From Paraglaciecola sp. L3A3 (GTDB lineage Bacteria > Pseudomonadota > Gammaproteobacteria > Enterobacterales > Alteromonadaceae), in the NCBI RefSeq assembly GCF_009796765.1, contig NZ_CP047023.1, positions 3,207,501 through 3,271,500 on the forward strand: a stretch of DNA of 64,000 bases. Direction: 5' to 3'. Under the pieces are notes generated by a model that had not been told where the DNA came from, did no database searches, and saw only the letters and a program-made list of their open reading frames with translations. Position numbers and translations under genes: made by a program. Of this stretch, positions 29,194-37,757 are shown one piece after another (positions within the stretch are counted from its first letter, which is position 1; each line of letters starts with the position of its first letter).

Positions 29194-30639
29194 TTATTCG
29201 ATAATGTCAATCTTAGTTTCCTTAGCTTGCTGTAAGTTTTTCTTGTGTAACTCATCATAAAAATCATTACGGGCTTTTTTATACTCCCAAGACTGATACA
29301 ACACGCTATTGGTGTTTTTACTATTCCATTCATTCCATAAGCTGGCTAATTTGGCTTGTTTAGCAGGAAATTGATCAACCAAATTATTGTTTTCTGTTGG
29401 ATCAGCTAACATATCAAAATAACTTCTACCTACTCCAGGTAATCCTTGCTTCATGTATTTTGCCTCAGGTGTTCGAACAGCGTAAATATTTGGGCCTTCT
29501 TCTAAGCGCCAAAATAAGGCTTGATGCGGGTTACCTGTTTTATTACCTGTCATATAAGGAACAAGATTAACTCCATCTAATTCATTATTTCCATCTTTAG
29601 CGCCCGCTAAGGCAACAGCGGTTGCAGCAATATCTAATGATGAAATTAACCCTTTAAATTTACTCCCTTTAGCAATTTTATCTGGCCAATGTGCAATAAA
29701 AGGTACATGTATGCCTCCTTCTAATAGCGCAACCTTACCCCGTCGAAAAGGTGAATTATCCGCCCAATCCAAAGTCGGCAACCATTCTTCAGGATAAACG
29801 CCCCCATTATCCGATAAGAAAAATATTAGCGTGTTATCAAACTCACCTGCATCTTTAAGTGCAGTGACAACACGGCCTACACCTTCATCCATGGCATCAA
29901 CCATAGCGGCATATATACGACGGTTTTTATCTTTTATGTGAGCATATTTATCAATAAAGTTTTGCGGAGCTTGTAACGGCGCATGAGGGGCATTATAAGA
30001 CAAATACATTAAAAACGGCTTGTCCTTAGATCTCGCTATATACCTAGCTGCATCATTGCTCAGAGCTGTAGTCAAATATTCATCAAATTCAGCAACCTTT
30101 GTATTACGCATTATGGGTAGAAAGTATCCTTCGCCTCCGACTGTAACTTCTCCAGGCATATAATTATGTCCACCATCCAAAAAGCCATAAAAATAATCAA
30201 AACCTCTATTATTCGGTTGAAAATGAGGAGCCCCGCCTAAGTGCCATTTACCAAAAACAGAAGTTTGATAACCTACTTCTTGTAACCTGTTAGCGAAGTT
30301 TTTTTGTTCTAAAGGTAATCCCATGTATTTATCATAGGGGGAATAAGAAACATTATTTTCCATCCCAAAACGAGCCTGGTAACGCCCAGTAATGAGGCCC
30401 GCCCTACTGGGTCCACAATAAGGGTGTGTAACATAAGCATTTTCGAAAATAATGCCATCAGCGGCTAATTTGTCTAAATTTGGGGTGTTAATTTCAGTTT
30501 TACCGGTAAAACCAACATCGTTGTAACCCAAGTCATCAGCCAGGATCACAATAATATTGGGACGTTCGTCCTTTGCAGTAACAGAAGTAGTCACTAAAAC
30601 TAATAAAAATAAACTAGAAAATAACGATGAAAAATTCAT
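29194..30639 (-). CDS. Secreted S1-family sulfatase (formylglycine type)
   Basis: The 481-residue protein starts with a signal peptide (about 1-22, ending VTA). It shows the metal-site start IIVILADDLGYNDVG and the sulfatase signature CGPSRAGLITG, in which Cys75 should be converted to formylglycine. GKWHLGG and DNGG metal/active-site motifs follow. Such enzymes remove sulfate esters from polysaccharides or small esters; marine relatives work on carrageenan, porphyran or fucoidan. A PAS-AraC regulator gene lies just upstream on the same strand, and a membrane-bound AraC gene is divergent beyond it. The maturation enzyme is not in the window. Confidence 0.9.
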   Translation of the reverse strand: MNFSSLFSSLFLLVLVTTSVTAKDERPNIIVILADDLGYNDVGFTGKTEINTPNLDKLAADGIIFENAYVTHPYCGPSRAGLITGRYQARFGMENNVSYSPYDKYMGLPLEQKNFANRLQEVGYQTSVFGKWHLGGAPHFQPNNRGFDYFYGFLDGGHNYMPGEVTVGGEGYFLPIMRNTKVAEFDEYLTTALSNDAARYIARSKDKPFLMYLSYNAPHAPLQAPQNFIDKYAHIKDKNRRIYAAMVDAMDEGVGRVVTALKDAGEFDNTLIFFLSDNGGVYPEEWLPTLDWADNSPFRRGKVALLEGGIHVPFIAHWPDKIAKGSKFKGLISSLDIAATAVALAGAKDGNNELDGVNLVPYMTGNKTGNPHQALFWRLEEGPNIYAVRTPEAKYMKQGLPGVGRSYFDMLADPTENNNLVDQFPAKQAKLASLWNEWNSKNTNSVLYQSWEYKKARNDFYDELHKKNLQQAKETKIDIIE

Positions 30640-30750
30640 TTAACGATCCATTCAAGTAGTGAACATCAGACTCTTAATTTTATTATCAAACTATAACTCT
30701 GAGCCTAATGATGAGTGTTTAACATAGTGGTGTTTTTACAAAATATTTTA

Positions 30751-31500
30751 TCAAACCAATAATGTTTGATACTTCTCTCTATATTCAGAAGGTAACATAT
30801 TAAAATAGCGCCTAAACTGTCTATTAAAATAGCTATGGTCTGAAAAACCGCTTGCATAACCCACATCAGCAATGGTTAATTTTGTCTCAATAAGCAATGC
30901 TTTCGCATGATCCATACGCACTTCTGCAATCAACTGAGAAGCGGTTTTATTGACTATTTTTTTAAAATTACGTTGAAACGCACTAACAGATAAATGCACG
31001 AGATCCGCTAACCTTTCAATGTTTATATTTTGTTTAAAATTGGCTGTAATATAATCAATAGCAGCTTGCATATTATTAGCCCTGAATAAGTTGATGTGCC
31101 CATTTGCAATGATTCTGGAAACACCATATGAGCCAATAGTTTGAAAATTTCGGTTATACATAGGTTTGATTGAAGTTAAAATCCAAGCATAAGTTCTATC
31201 AGCTTTACTTCTCACTTCTACCCTTTCTATTAAAGATTGCCCCTGCAAAATTTTTTTGTCATCAGATCTAAGCTGGATCGCTGTTTCTTTAGGCTCTATA
31301 TCAAAATCATTTTTGCCTAACAAACTATCAATATTTTTAAGTTTATTTGTTTGCAAAAACTTTTTGTTAGCAAATATAAACCTATGCTCTATGTCCTTTA
31401 CCCAAAACATGACTTCAGGCACTAAGTTATACATATTAAAAACATGCATAACCTCAGCATCTCGGACAAATTCACTTTGCAAAATATGCGTTTTGTTCAT
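30751..31500 (-). CDS. PAS-domain AraC-family transcriptional regulator
   Basis: The 249-residue protein has an N-terminal PAS domain (about 20-130, with VMFWVKDIEHRFIFANKKFL and a KNDFDIEP segment). A C-terminal AraC double helix-turn-helix follows (about 145-245), with NIERLADLVHLSVSAFQRNF and the family signature IADVGYASGFSDHSYFNRQF. It probably senses a small ligand through PAS and controls nearby genes. The sulfatase gene begins 111 bases downstream on the same strand and is the obvious candidate target; that is inference. Confidence 0.88.
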   Translation of the reverse strand: MNKTHILQSEFVRDAEVMHVFNMYNLVPEVMFWVKDIEHRFIFANKKFLQTNKLKNIDSLLGKNDFDIEPKETAIQLRSDDKKILQGQSLIERVEVRSKADRTYAWILTSIKPMYNRNFQTIGSYGVSRIIANGHINLFRANNMQAAIDYITANFKQNINIERLADLVHLSVSAFQRNFKKIVNKTASQLIAEVRMDHAKALLIETKLTIADVGYASGFSDHSYFNRQFRRYFNMLPSEYREKYQTLLV

Positions 31501-31844
31501 AATAAATTTAGTTTAATAACATGAATAAATTGGAGTGACAGAAGAATAAATTGCAGTCTAAAGATAAGCATTCAAAATACTCCAAAATAATTTCAAATAA
31601 AGTATTTATCATTAATTAACAGTAACTTAAAAGACACTGAAAATGTAAAAATTGTTAAAAACTTGAATTAAGAATGTACATAAATTATAGCTTTCGATAT
31701 TTTGCTAATTTAGATATTGTCAAAATAAGACTGAAAAATACTTGTTTAACTATATAACCAAACAAGCAGTTGATTTTATTACCTAGAGCGACCTATAGTG
31801 GCAGCCAATGTTAAATTAACAGACAAAAATTGACAGGCGGACAT
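31501..31844. other. Divergent intergenic region between the two AraC-type regulators
   Basis: About 340 very AT-rich bases serve as the start region for both regulators. The only strong local signal is the ribosome-binding site CAGGCGG before the GTG at 31845. No hairpin or small gene was seen. Confidence 0.4.
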
Positions 31845-33290
31845 GTGTATACAGAGATAAATTGGGATCTTTTTTTACGCACCATAATCCCTTTTTGCGC
31901 AGCAAATATATTCGCCATGGTGCTGGCATATTTTACACTTGTTAGACATAGAGTCGGTCCTGCTTATGCTTTTTACGCCACTTTCATTTGCTGTTTTATT
32001 TTATTTTTATGTGGCCCTTTGATTAATGTGATCCCAATCGATGAAACAAAACGTTGGTATGACATTATCCGCAGCGTGTTATTATTTAGTATTGGTATGC
32101 CTGCATTATTATTTGGTATTCTGCTGCAAGCTGAGATAAAAATATCACGCTATGTGTTAGCCATCCCAGTAATATTAGGTCTGTCGTGGTCAATATTTTT
32201 CTTATCGGCTCCTCCATTACATTTTTATTCGGGGAATAAAATCCCTTGGTTAGTGTTTCTCTCAACAGGCATCCAGCATAAGCATATTTTTTATTCTCAA
32301 ATTGTATTAGTCACCTTACAGTTGTTGATCCCATGTTTACTACTGTTAAGAAAAAATCTAAAAACGAATGTAGTGGTACATATTTATGGAGTCTTAGCTT
32401 TATGTATATTCATCATCATAGGCAATGCCACTAGACAATGGGTGCTTTATTATGCAGGCTCTAGTTTAACTGCATTAATTTGGGCATGGGCTGTATACCA
32501 AGACATTCAGCGAACCAATAAAAAAATCAAACAACACCAACAACATCAAAAATCTCTAGCGATAGCCCAATATGCGGCACCATCCAAAACCGACTTTACT
32601 GAATTCTATCCGGCCAAATTAAATGAAGCCTACCCCTTCAAAGAACGAGAAGCTCTACTCGAAGTAGTCAACACAGCTAGCCTCGGTTTAGTCAAACAAA
32701 ATTTTTATGAGCTATTTACGGCACTTAAAACCTTCTCTCAAGAAAATTTAGATATATACAGAATACGAGCGAAAGAAATACTGTTTATGTTATTTGACTC
32801 AGTGATATACAAATCAGGTAATGCTGCCAGCTTAATTGGCCGCCTAGAAGAAAAAGGTAAACTAGTTGATCAATCTGCTTCAATTAATGAAATTGACAGC
32901 ATAGTGTTGCAAGAAGCCGAGCACTTAGCATTAATAGAAGAAGAAATACCAGAGTCTTTAGCTGATCTAGCCCTTGTAGAGCGTATCAAAGCCTTTGTGC
33001 TATCTCATTACGATAAAGACATATCTATTAATGATGTGGTAGAAAAAGTCGGAGCTAGCCGCTCACATCTGATGAAAACATTTAAAAATGTCACTGCACA
33101 AACTATCAACCATTATTTAGTTGAAGTCAGAATCCATAAAGCGCAGAACCTATTATTATCAAAGACGGTGACAGAAACAGCATATGAAGTAGGATTTAAT
33201 AACTCAGCTTATTTTTCTACTGTATTTAAAAAACAAACTGGCATGACACCAAAAGAGTTTCAACAAAAAGCAAAATCAGCAGAGGTATAA
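31845..33290 (+). CDS. Membrane-embedded AraC-family regulator with seven predicted helices
   Basis: I chose the GTG at 31845 (VYTEINWDLF) because AGGCGG lies seven bases before it; a TTG at 31830 has no such site. The 481-residue product has seven hydrophobic helices in residues 10-220. A cytoplasmic linker follows, with charged and helical sections (about 225-375), then a C-terminal AraC DNA-binding domain (about 380-478; DISINDVVEKVGASRSHLMK and TETAYEVGFNNSAYFSTVF). A regulator anchored this way can pass a membrane or periplasmic signal straight to DNA without a kinase. Its neighbours suggest control of sulfated-polysaccharide genes, but targets are unknown. Confidence 0.85.
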   Translation: MYTEINWDLFLRTIIPFCAANIFAMVLAYFTLVRHRVGPAYAFYATFICCFILFLCGPLINVIPIDETKRWYDIIRSVLLFSIGMPALLFGILLQAEIKISRYVLAIPVILGLSWSIFFLSAPPLHFYSGNKIPWLVFLSTGIQHKHIFYSQIVLVTLQLLIPCLLLLRKNLKTNVVVHIYGVLALCIFIIIGNATRQWVLYYAGSSLTALIWAWAVYQDIQRTNKKIKQHQQHQKSLAIAQYAAPSKTDFTEFYPAKLNEAYPFKEREALLEVVNTASLGLVKQNFYELFTALKTFSQENLDIYRIRAKEILFMLFDSVIYKSGNAASLIGRLEEKGKLVDQSASINEIDSIVLQEAEHLALIEEEIPESLADLALVERIKAFVLSHYDKDISINDVVEKVGASRSHLMKTFKNVTAQTINHYLVEVRIHKAQNLLLSKTVTETAYEVGFNNSAYFSTVFKKQTGMTPKEFQQKAKSAEV

Positions 33291-33325
33291 TATCTTTTTA
33301 GGCATCCCCTCTGCCATAATCAATT

Positions 33326-33778
33326 TTATTTATCTGTGGCAGCAAGACTTAAGGTATTCAAAACTTTAGTAATTTTACTGATGACCTTGTCACAGCCTTG
33401 AATATTATGACGTATTTTAATGTATTCAGGGTTGTTATAGGAGAACCACACTTTTTTATCCGCATCTTCACTGATAAGTATCTTTTGTGGTAAATCAATT
33501 GCCGCATTTTGGGCACATTGCATGAGTGGCGTACCTACTTTAGGGTTACCAAAAATGAACACCTCTGTAGCCCTTAACGTTAAGTTAACTCCGGCAGCAT
33601 TTTTTTGGTGGTCAATTCTAGCAAATAAGGTCAGCCCTTTATTGACAAGAATCGATTCAAACCTGTCTGCTGTTTCTTTCACTGAATAATGACTTTCAAC
33701 TGTGATCAAGCTTTGTGGCGAGCTAAACGATAAAGAAGTAAATAAAACTGAAACTGTGAAGTAGAGTTTGCTAAGCAT
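33326..33778 (-). CDS. Exported DUF302 protein
   Basis: The 150-residue product has a signal peptide (about 1-19) and a single DUF302 domain. The conserved VKETADRFESILVNKGLTLF segment is followed by EVFIFGNPKVGTPLM and LPQKILISED. DUF302 proteins are small proteins of unknown function, sometimes linked to stress or metal response. It converges on the AraC gene and seems to stand alone. Confidence 0.85.
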   Translation of the reverse strand: MLSKLYFTVSVLFTSLSFSSPQSLITVESHYSVKETADRFESILVNKGLTLFARIDHQKNAAGVNLTLRATEVFIFGNPKVGTPLMQCAQNAAIDLPQKILISEDADKKVWFSYNNPEYIKIRHNIQGCDKVISKITKVLNTLSLAATDK

Positions 33779-33913
33779 AAATAAACCTATTAGTAACGTT
33801 TCAAGATTGAATGAGTAAACAATACCATCCTGAGAAACTAACAGAAAATTATTTTAAAAAAATGAGATGAAAAATGAATGGGGCAATACGCAGAAATTAA
33901 TATGTGAATTTAA

Positions 33914-33990
33914 TGGCGGAGTGGACGAGACTCGAACTCGCGACCCCCGGCGTGACAGGCCGGTATTCTAACCAACTGAACTACCACTCC
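33914..33990 (-). tRNA. tRNA-Asp (GTC), copy 3 of 3 in transcript order
   Basis: The 77-base cloverleaf begins GGAGTGG and ends CCACTCCG plus an encoded CCA. The anticodon loop CTGTCAC gives GTC. It is the last gene of a tandem set, identical in sequence to the two upstream copies. Confidence 0.97.
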
Positions 33991-34021
33991 CCGCATTTAA
34001 ATCACATTGTTGTTTTGATGT

Positions 34022-34098
34022 TGGCGGAGTGGACGAGACTCGAACTCGCGACCCCCGGCGTGACAGGCCGGTATTCTAACCAACTGAACTACCACTCC
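34022..34098 (-). tRNA. tRNA-Asp (GTC), copy 2 of 3
   Basis: Same 77-base sequence with GTC anticodon and encoded CCA. It is 31 bases from the downstream copy and 69 from the upstream copy; the spacers are unrelated. Confidence 0.97.
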
Positions 34099-34167
34099 AG
34101 CCGTAATCAAAACTTTATTTATTTAACACTTATAAATAAGCCTTAAATAAATCGATACTGTTAAAGT

Positions 34168-34244
34168 TGGCGGAGTGGACGAGACTCGAACTCGCGACCC
34201 CCGGCGTGACAGGCCGGTATTCTAACCAACTGAACTACCACTCC
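34168..34244 (-). tRNA. tRNA-Asp (GTC), copy 1 of 3, promoter-proximal
   Basis: Same 77-base sequence with GTC anticodon and encoded CCA. It lies about 60 bases downstream of a strong promoter that should drive all three copies. Confidence 0.97.
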
Positions 34245-34311
34245 ACAATCTTTAATAATATCAAACAGTTAATGAAGAAACTCTATGAACCCCTCCTCAA
34301 CCGCGGCGCAG

Positions 34312-34340
34312 ATAATACGGCTTACCTAAGGTTGAGTCAA
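34312..34340 (-). promoter_or_regulatory. Strong sigma-70 promoter of the tRNA-Asp array
   Basis: On the minus strand TTGACT (34335-34340) and TATTAT (34312-34317) are exactly 17 bases apart. A GC-rich discriminator (ctgcgccgcgg) follows, typical of promoters under stringent control. Confidence 0.85.
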
Positions 34341-34400
34341 TAGCTTTTTTTACGAAAAGTGAGTAAATTAGTTTGATTGCTTGAGTATTGACCAATTAGC

Positions 34401-35960
34401 CTATTCCTTAGGCATTGCTAAATCGACAAATCCACTATCTGTTGCATCCTTCGGCGCTGGCGATTCTTTATTGTTATCTTCGGTAGGCTTAGTTTCTTTT
34501 GTTTTTTTAGTAAATAACCTAGTGAATAAACCTGGTTTTTTCTCATCTTGCTTTTTAGCTTGTTCTTTTGTCGATTTTTTAAATAAAGCAAAACTTAATT
34601 TTTTATCGCTGGCGATAAACCAAATTAATCCTCCTCCAATAATCAGTAAAAATAAATTAAGGCCGACGATCCAAGAAACTAAAGCTGTCGTTGTCATTTT
34701 TTCTTCAACAATTAATGGCTCTGCAGCTGTACTTCCGATATTCGGGTCTATGCTCTGTCCATCCATAGGATTGATTGCGGGATCTGTCGTACCTGCCGCA
34801 GGAGGGATAACCTCAGGTTGAGGCTCTTCTACTAAAAACGAATATTCAGGTACGTCTAAAATAAACTCTCGGCCTTCTAAGGTATTACCAAAAGCCGTCA
34901 ACTTGACCCTATGCAGACCAAAATCAAAATTCACAATTTCATGTAATCGAACATCATCAGACATTTCCGTAATAGAGAAATTCTGGATATCACCGTTTGG
35001 ATAACGTACTTTGCCATCAATTAACAAACTCGATATATCCACATATTCACGGTCTGCATCCACTTTAAGAATATGATATCCAGCTTTACCATCATCTATG
35101 TCTACCTCCACTGAAATTGGGTTAGGTAACAACATGATAGTAGGATCGACTTGTTCTCTAGAATACATGGGGGTAGAAACGTTAAAAGTAGGGATCCACT
35201 CACCATCAGCAATCGACAAATTAAATTGTCCGGTGAATACTCCGTCTAATGGCACCTCATCCATGCCTTTACCATTATCTTGAAAAGTAGCCACTATATG
35301 TGAGCCTGCGCCAAAATTATTGTAATTAGGATTATTGGTACTTGCTAAAGAAATAGTTAACTCCACCACGTCTCGAAATGCGGTGTAATCAATTGGCTCA
35401 CCTGAGTTAGTCAAATAAGCAGTTTGCTTAAGAATTTCCCCAGAAAATATCAGTTCGGGTAAATGCTCTGCATGTAAAGCCAAATCACTGATCACCATCA
35501 CTCGGCTGCCAGGCACGATATTACCGATTGCTTGCCATGGCCCAAGTTTAGGTTTTTTAATACTGATCATGTCGTAAGTGCTAGTATCAAACCAAAAGAT
35601 ATTTTCGCCATCAGCCGCAGACTGAAATATTTTTGAACCGTCAGGCTGGACTAATATAATTGGAACAGAACCATACTCACGGAAGAAAACCATAGTAATT
35701 TCATCAACTTCATAATCAATCCTGAAGCGATTCTGTAACAACTCAATACTATTGTGAAACTCATTACCTAATTGAGTTAATGGAGAGACTTCTTTTTTCG
35801 GTTTTAACGCCATATCTTGTGATGTTAAGTCATTACTACCTAATTCAAGATTGGCAGCGCTAGACTGTGAGGCAAGTGGAATGGCACTGAATCCATAACT
35901 AAAGCCGCTACAAATCAATAAATTGATAAGTATAAATGCAGTTTTTAGTCTTCTAATCAT
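34401..35960 (-). CDS. TIGR03503-type membrane-anchored protein of unknown function
   Basis: The 519-residue protein has a signal peptide (about 1-24) and a long periplasmic region (to about 400) containing a Ca-dependent-looking segment (VMVISDLALHAEHLPELIFSG and DNGKGMDEVPLDGVFTG). A proline-rich linker leads to one transmembrane helix (about 428-452) and a basic, lysine-rich cytoplasmic tail. The layout and the position beside dnaQ match the TIGR03503 family of Alteromonadales and Vibrionales. The function is not known. It begins 24 bases after dnaQ ends on the same strand, so the two are probably cotranscribed. Confidence 0.7.
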   Translation of the reverse strand: MIRRLKTAFILINLLICSGFSYGFSAIPLASQSSAANLELGSNDLTSQDMALKPKKEVSPLTQLGNEFHNSIELLQNRFRIDYEVDEITMVFFREYGSVPIILVQPDGSKIFQSAADGENIFWFDTSTYDMISIKKPKLGPWQAIGNIVPGSRVMVISDLALHAEHLPELIFSGEILKQTAYLTNSGEPIDYTAFRDVVELTISLASTNNPNYNNFGAGSHIVATFQDNGKGMDEVPLDGVFTGQFNLSIADGEWIPTFNVSTPMYSREQVDPTIMLLPNPISVEVDIDDGKAGYHILKVDADREYVDISSLLIDGKVRYPNGDIQNFSITEMSDDVRLHEIVNFDFGLHRVKLTAFGNTLEGREFILDVPEYSFLVEEPQPEVIPPAAGTTDPAINPMDGQSIDPNIGSTAAEPLIVEEKMTTTALVSWIVGLNLFLLIIGGGLIWFIASDKKLSFALFKKSTKEQAKKQDEKKPGLFTRLFTKKTKETKPTEDNNKESPAPKDATDSGFVDLAMPKE

Positions 35961-35984
35961 GCCTTTCCACCCGTTTGTTATTTA

Positions 35985-36692
35985 TTATTGTCGCCAAAGA
36001 CAACTACCGCCTTCTTTTAAAACTAAGTCAAGACGAGATTCGTGCTGTTCTAATTCATCGGCTGTAGCAAACACAACCTTTAATGGTTTTCTCTCTGCAG
36101 GTAATCTACGAATAGTTTCCATTTGTACTCCGCCCTCGCCGCTCGCCTTGCCACTTAGGTTTAGATCCGTTTGCCCACCTGTCATCATCAGGTAAACATC
36201 AGCTAATATTTCGGCGTCTAATAATGCCCCATGTTTTTCTCGGTGGGAGTTATCGATACCGTAACGTTTACACAAAGCATCAAGATTATTCTTTTGACCT
36301 GGGTGTAATTGCCTTGCCAATCCGAGCGTGTCAAGTACAGTACACATATTCTCGGTTTTGTTTTCAGCTAGTCCGGTTAATCTAGCAAACTCATGGTCCA
36401 TAAACCCCACATCAAAGGGAGCATTGTGGATGACTAACTGGCCGCCTCGAATAAAATCAATAAACTCTTGCGCTATGTTTCTAAATACAGGTTTATCAAC
36501 TAAATATTCGTTAGTGATGCCATGTACTTCAATAGCTTCTTGCTCGACTAATCGCTCAGGGTTGATGTAAACATGAAAAGTATTTCCGGTTAATCGACGA
36601 TTAATTAACTCAACACAACCAATTTCTATGATCCGGTGCCCTTGTTTAGGGTCAATGCCCGTGGTTTCTGTGTCTAATACAATTTGTCTCAT
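35985..36692 (-). CDS. dnaQ: DNA polymerase III epsilon subunit (proofreading exonuclease)
   Basis: The 235-residue 3'-5' exonuclease has ExoI VLDTETTGIDP (Asp7, Glu9), ExoII HNAPFDVGFM and ExoIII HGALLDAEILADVY. The short C-terminal part binds the alpha subunit in the family. It is divergent from rnhA, the same arrangement as in Escherichia coli. On the minus strand a perfect TATAAT -10 element lies at 36738-36743 upstream of it. Confidence 0.97.
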   Translation of the reverse strand: MRQIVLDTETTGIDPKQGHRIIEIGCVELINRRLTGNTFHVYINPERLVEQEAIEVHGITNEYLVDKPVFRNIAQEFIDFIRGGQLVIHNAPFDVGFMDHEFARLTGLAENKTENMCTVLDTLGLARQLHPGQKNNLDALCKRYGIDNSHREKHGALLDAEILADVYLMMTGGQTDLNLSGKASGEGGVQMETIRRLPAERKPLKVVFATADELEQHESRLDLVLKEGGSCLWRQ

Positions 36693-36785
36693 TACTCACT
36701 CGTTTCGATTGAATTGATGTCATTATTAATAAACGACATTATACTGCCCTTAATTATAAACATTTGCATTTAATATAAAAAACAT

Positions 36786-37250
36786 ATGAAAAAAATAGAT
36801 ATTTATACCGATGGTTCTTGTTTAGGCAATCCTGGACCGGGAGGATACGGCGCGGTACTCATTTTTGATAAACATCGAAAAGAGCTGAGCCAAGGCTTTA
36901 AACACACTACCAATAATAGGATGGAATTATTAGCCACCATTGAAGCGTTAGCCTGTTTAAACGAAACCTGTGAGGCCAACCTAACCACAGATAGCCAATA
37001 TGTAAAAAACGGCATTAACCAATGGATTAAAGGCTGGAAAAAAAATGGCTGGAAAACCTCAGCCAAAAAACCAGTCAAGAATGTGGATCTGTGGAAACGT
37101 TTAGATGAGCAAGTCAACCGCCATAAAGTTCAGTGGTTTTGGGTCAAAGGTCATTCAGGCCACCCAGAAAACGAAGCCTGTGATCAATTAGCTCGGCAAG
37201 GGGCTGAAAGTAAAAACCAGTTAGAAGACACTGGATTTAGCGGCGAATAA
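36786..37250 (+). CDS. rnhA: Ribonuclease HI
   Basis: The 154-residue enzyme degrades the RNA strand of RNA-DNA hybrids. The four catalytic acidic residues are in recognisable motifs: [16 protein letters not shown] (Asp9), [18 protein letters not shown] and [15 protein letters not shown]. The basic loop [16 protein letters not shown] for substrate binding is present. It is divergent from dnaQ. Confidence 0.98.
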   Translation: MKKIDIYTDGSCLGNPGPGGYGAVLIFDKHRKELSQGFKHTTNNRMELLATIEALACLNETCEANLTTDSQYVKNGINQWIKGWKKNGWKTSAKKPVKNVDLWKRLDEQVNRHKVQWFWVKGHSGHPENEACDQLARQGAESKNQLEDTGFSGE

Positions 37251-37284
37251 TAAAAGGTTCGAGCTACGAGGGATAAACATTCGA

Positions 37285-37329
37285 CTCGTTGCTCGTTGCT
37301 CGTTGCTCGTTGCTCGTTGCTCGTTGCTC
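37285..37329. repeat. Heptanucleotide tandem repeat (CTCGTTG)6
   Basis: Six perfect copies of ctcgttg plus ctc lie between the convergent ends of rnhA and the VOC gene. Short ttcgagct sequences flank it on both sides. The tract is outside coding sequence, so copy-number change would not shift a frame. Confidence 0.9.
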
Positions 37330-37350
37330 AAAATGATTTCGAGCTCCGTC

Positions 37351-37704
37351 TTACTTGTCACTCCACATAGCATATTCGTTACCGTTTCTGTCACAAAAAT
37401 GGAATCGACGTCCACCAGGAAACTCAAAAGTAGGCACTTTAACCTTACCACCAGCAGCTTCAATTTCAGCTTGGCTTTTGACTAAATCATCACTGTATAA
37501 AACCACTAACACACTGCCATTTTCAACAGCCACGTAGTTTTCAGAAACAAATAACCCCCCTTCTATTCCTGCACCTTTGATTGCGGCATAGTCATCACCA
37601 TAATCAACAAAGTCCCAGCCAAAAGCCTTCCTAAAAAAAGCCTTGCTAGAAGCCATCGCTTTGACAGGAATTTCAATATAATTAATTTTATGATGTTGGT
37701 TCAT
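37351..37704 (-). CDS. VOC-family (glyoxalase-like) protein
   Basis: The 117-residue protein forms one vicinal-oxygen-chelate unit pair: an N-terminal INYIEIPVKAMASSKAFFRKAF module and a C-terminal GGRRFHFCDRNGNEYAMW module typical of glyoxalase/dioxygenase relatives. The substrate is unknown. It converges on rnhA across the heptanucleotide repeat. Confidence 0.85.
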   Translation of the reverse strand: MNQHHKINYIEIPVKAMASSKAFFRKAFGWDFVDYGDDYAAIKGAGIEGGLFVSENYVAVENGSVLVVLYSDDLVKSQAEIEAAGGKVKVPTFEFPGGRRFHFCDRNGNEYAMWSDK

Positions 37705-37757
37705 ATATTCACCTGTTATACATTTTTAATAAAAGTAACACTGCATAGTCATTATTT

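Noticed and set aside
33904..34146. Plus-strand open frame reading MAEWTRLELATPGVTGRYSN twice
   Set aside because: It is the reverse strand of two tRNA-Asp genes, a known source of false protein entries.
37285..37329. CRISPR-like repeat array
   Set aside because: The units are seven bases with no spacers, so it is a microsatellite.
37221..37463. Minus-strand frame with repeated SNEQRAT peptide
   Set aside because: It is only the heptanucleotide repeat read as codons; it overlaps the VOC gene end and has no start signal.
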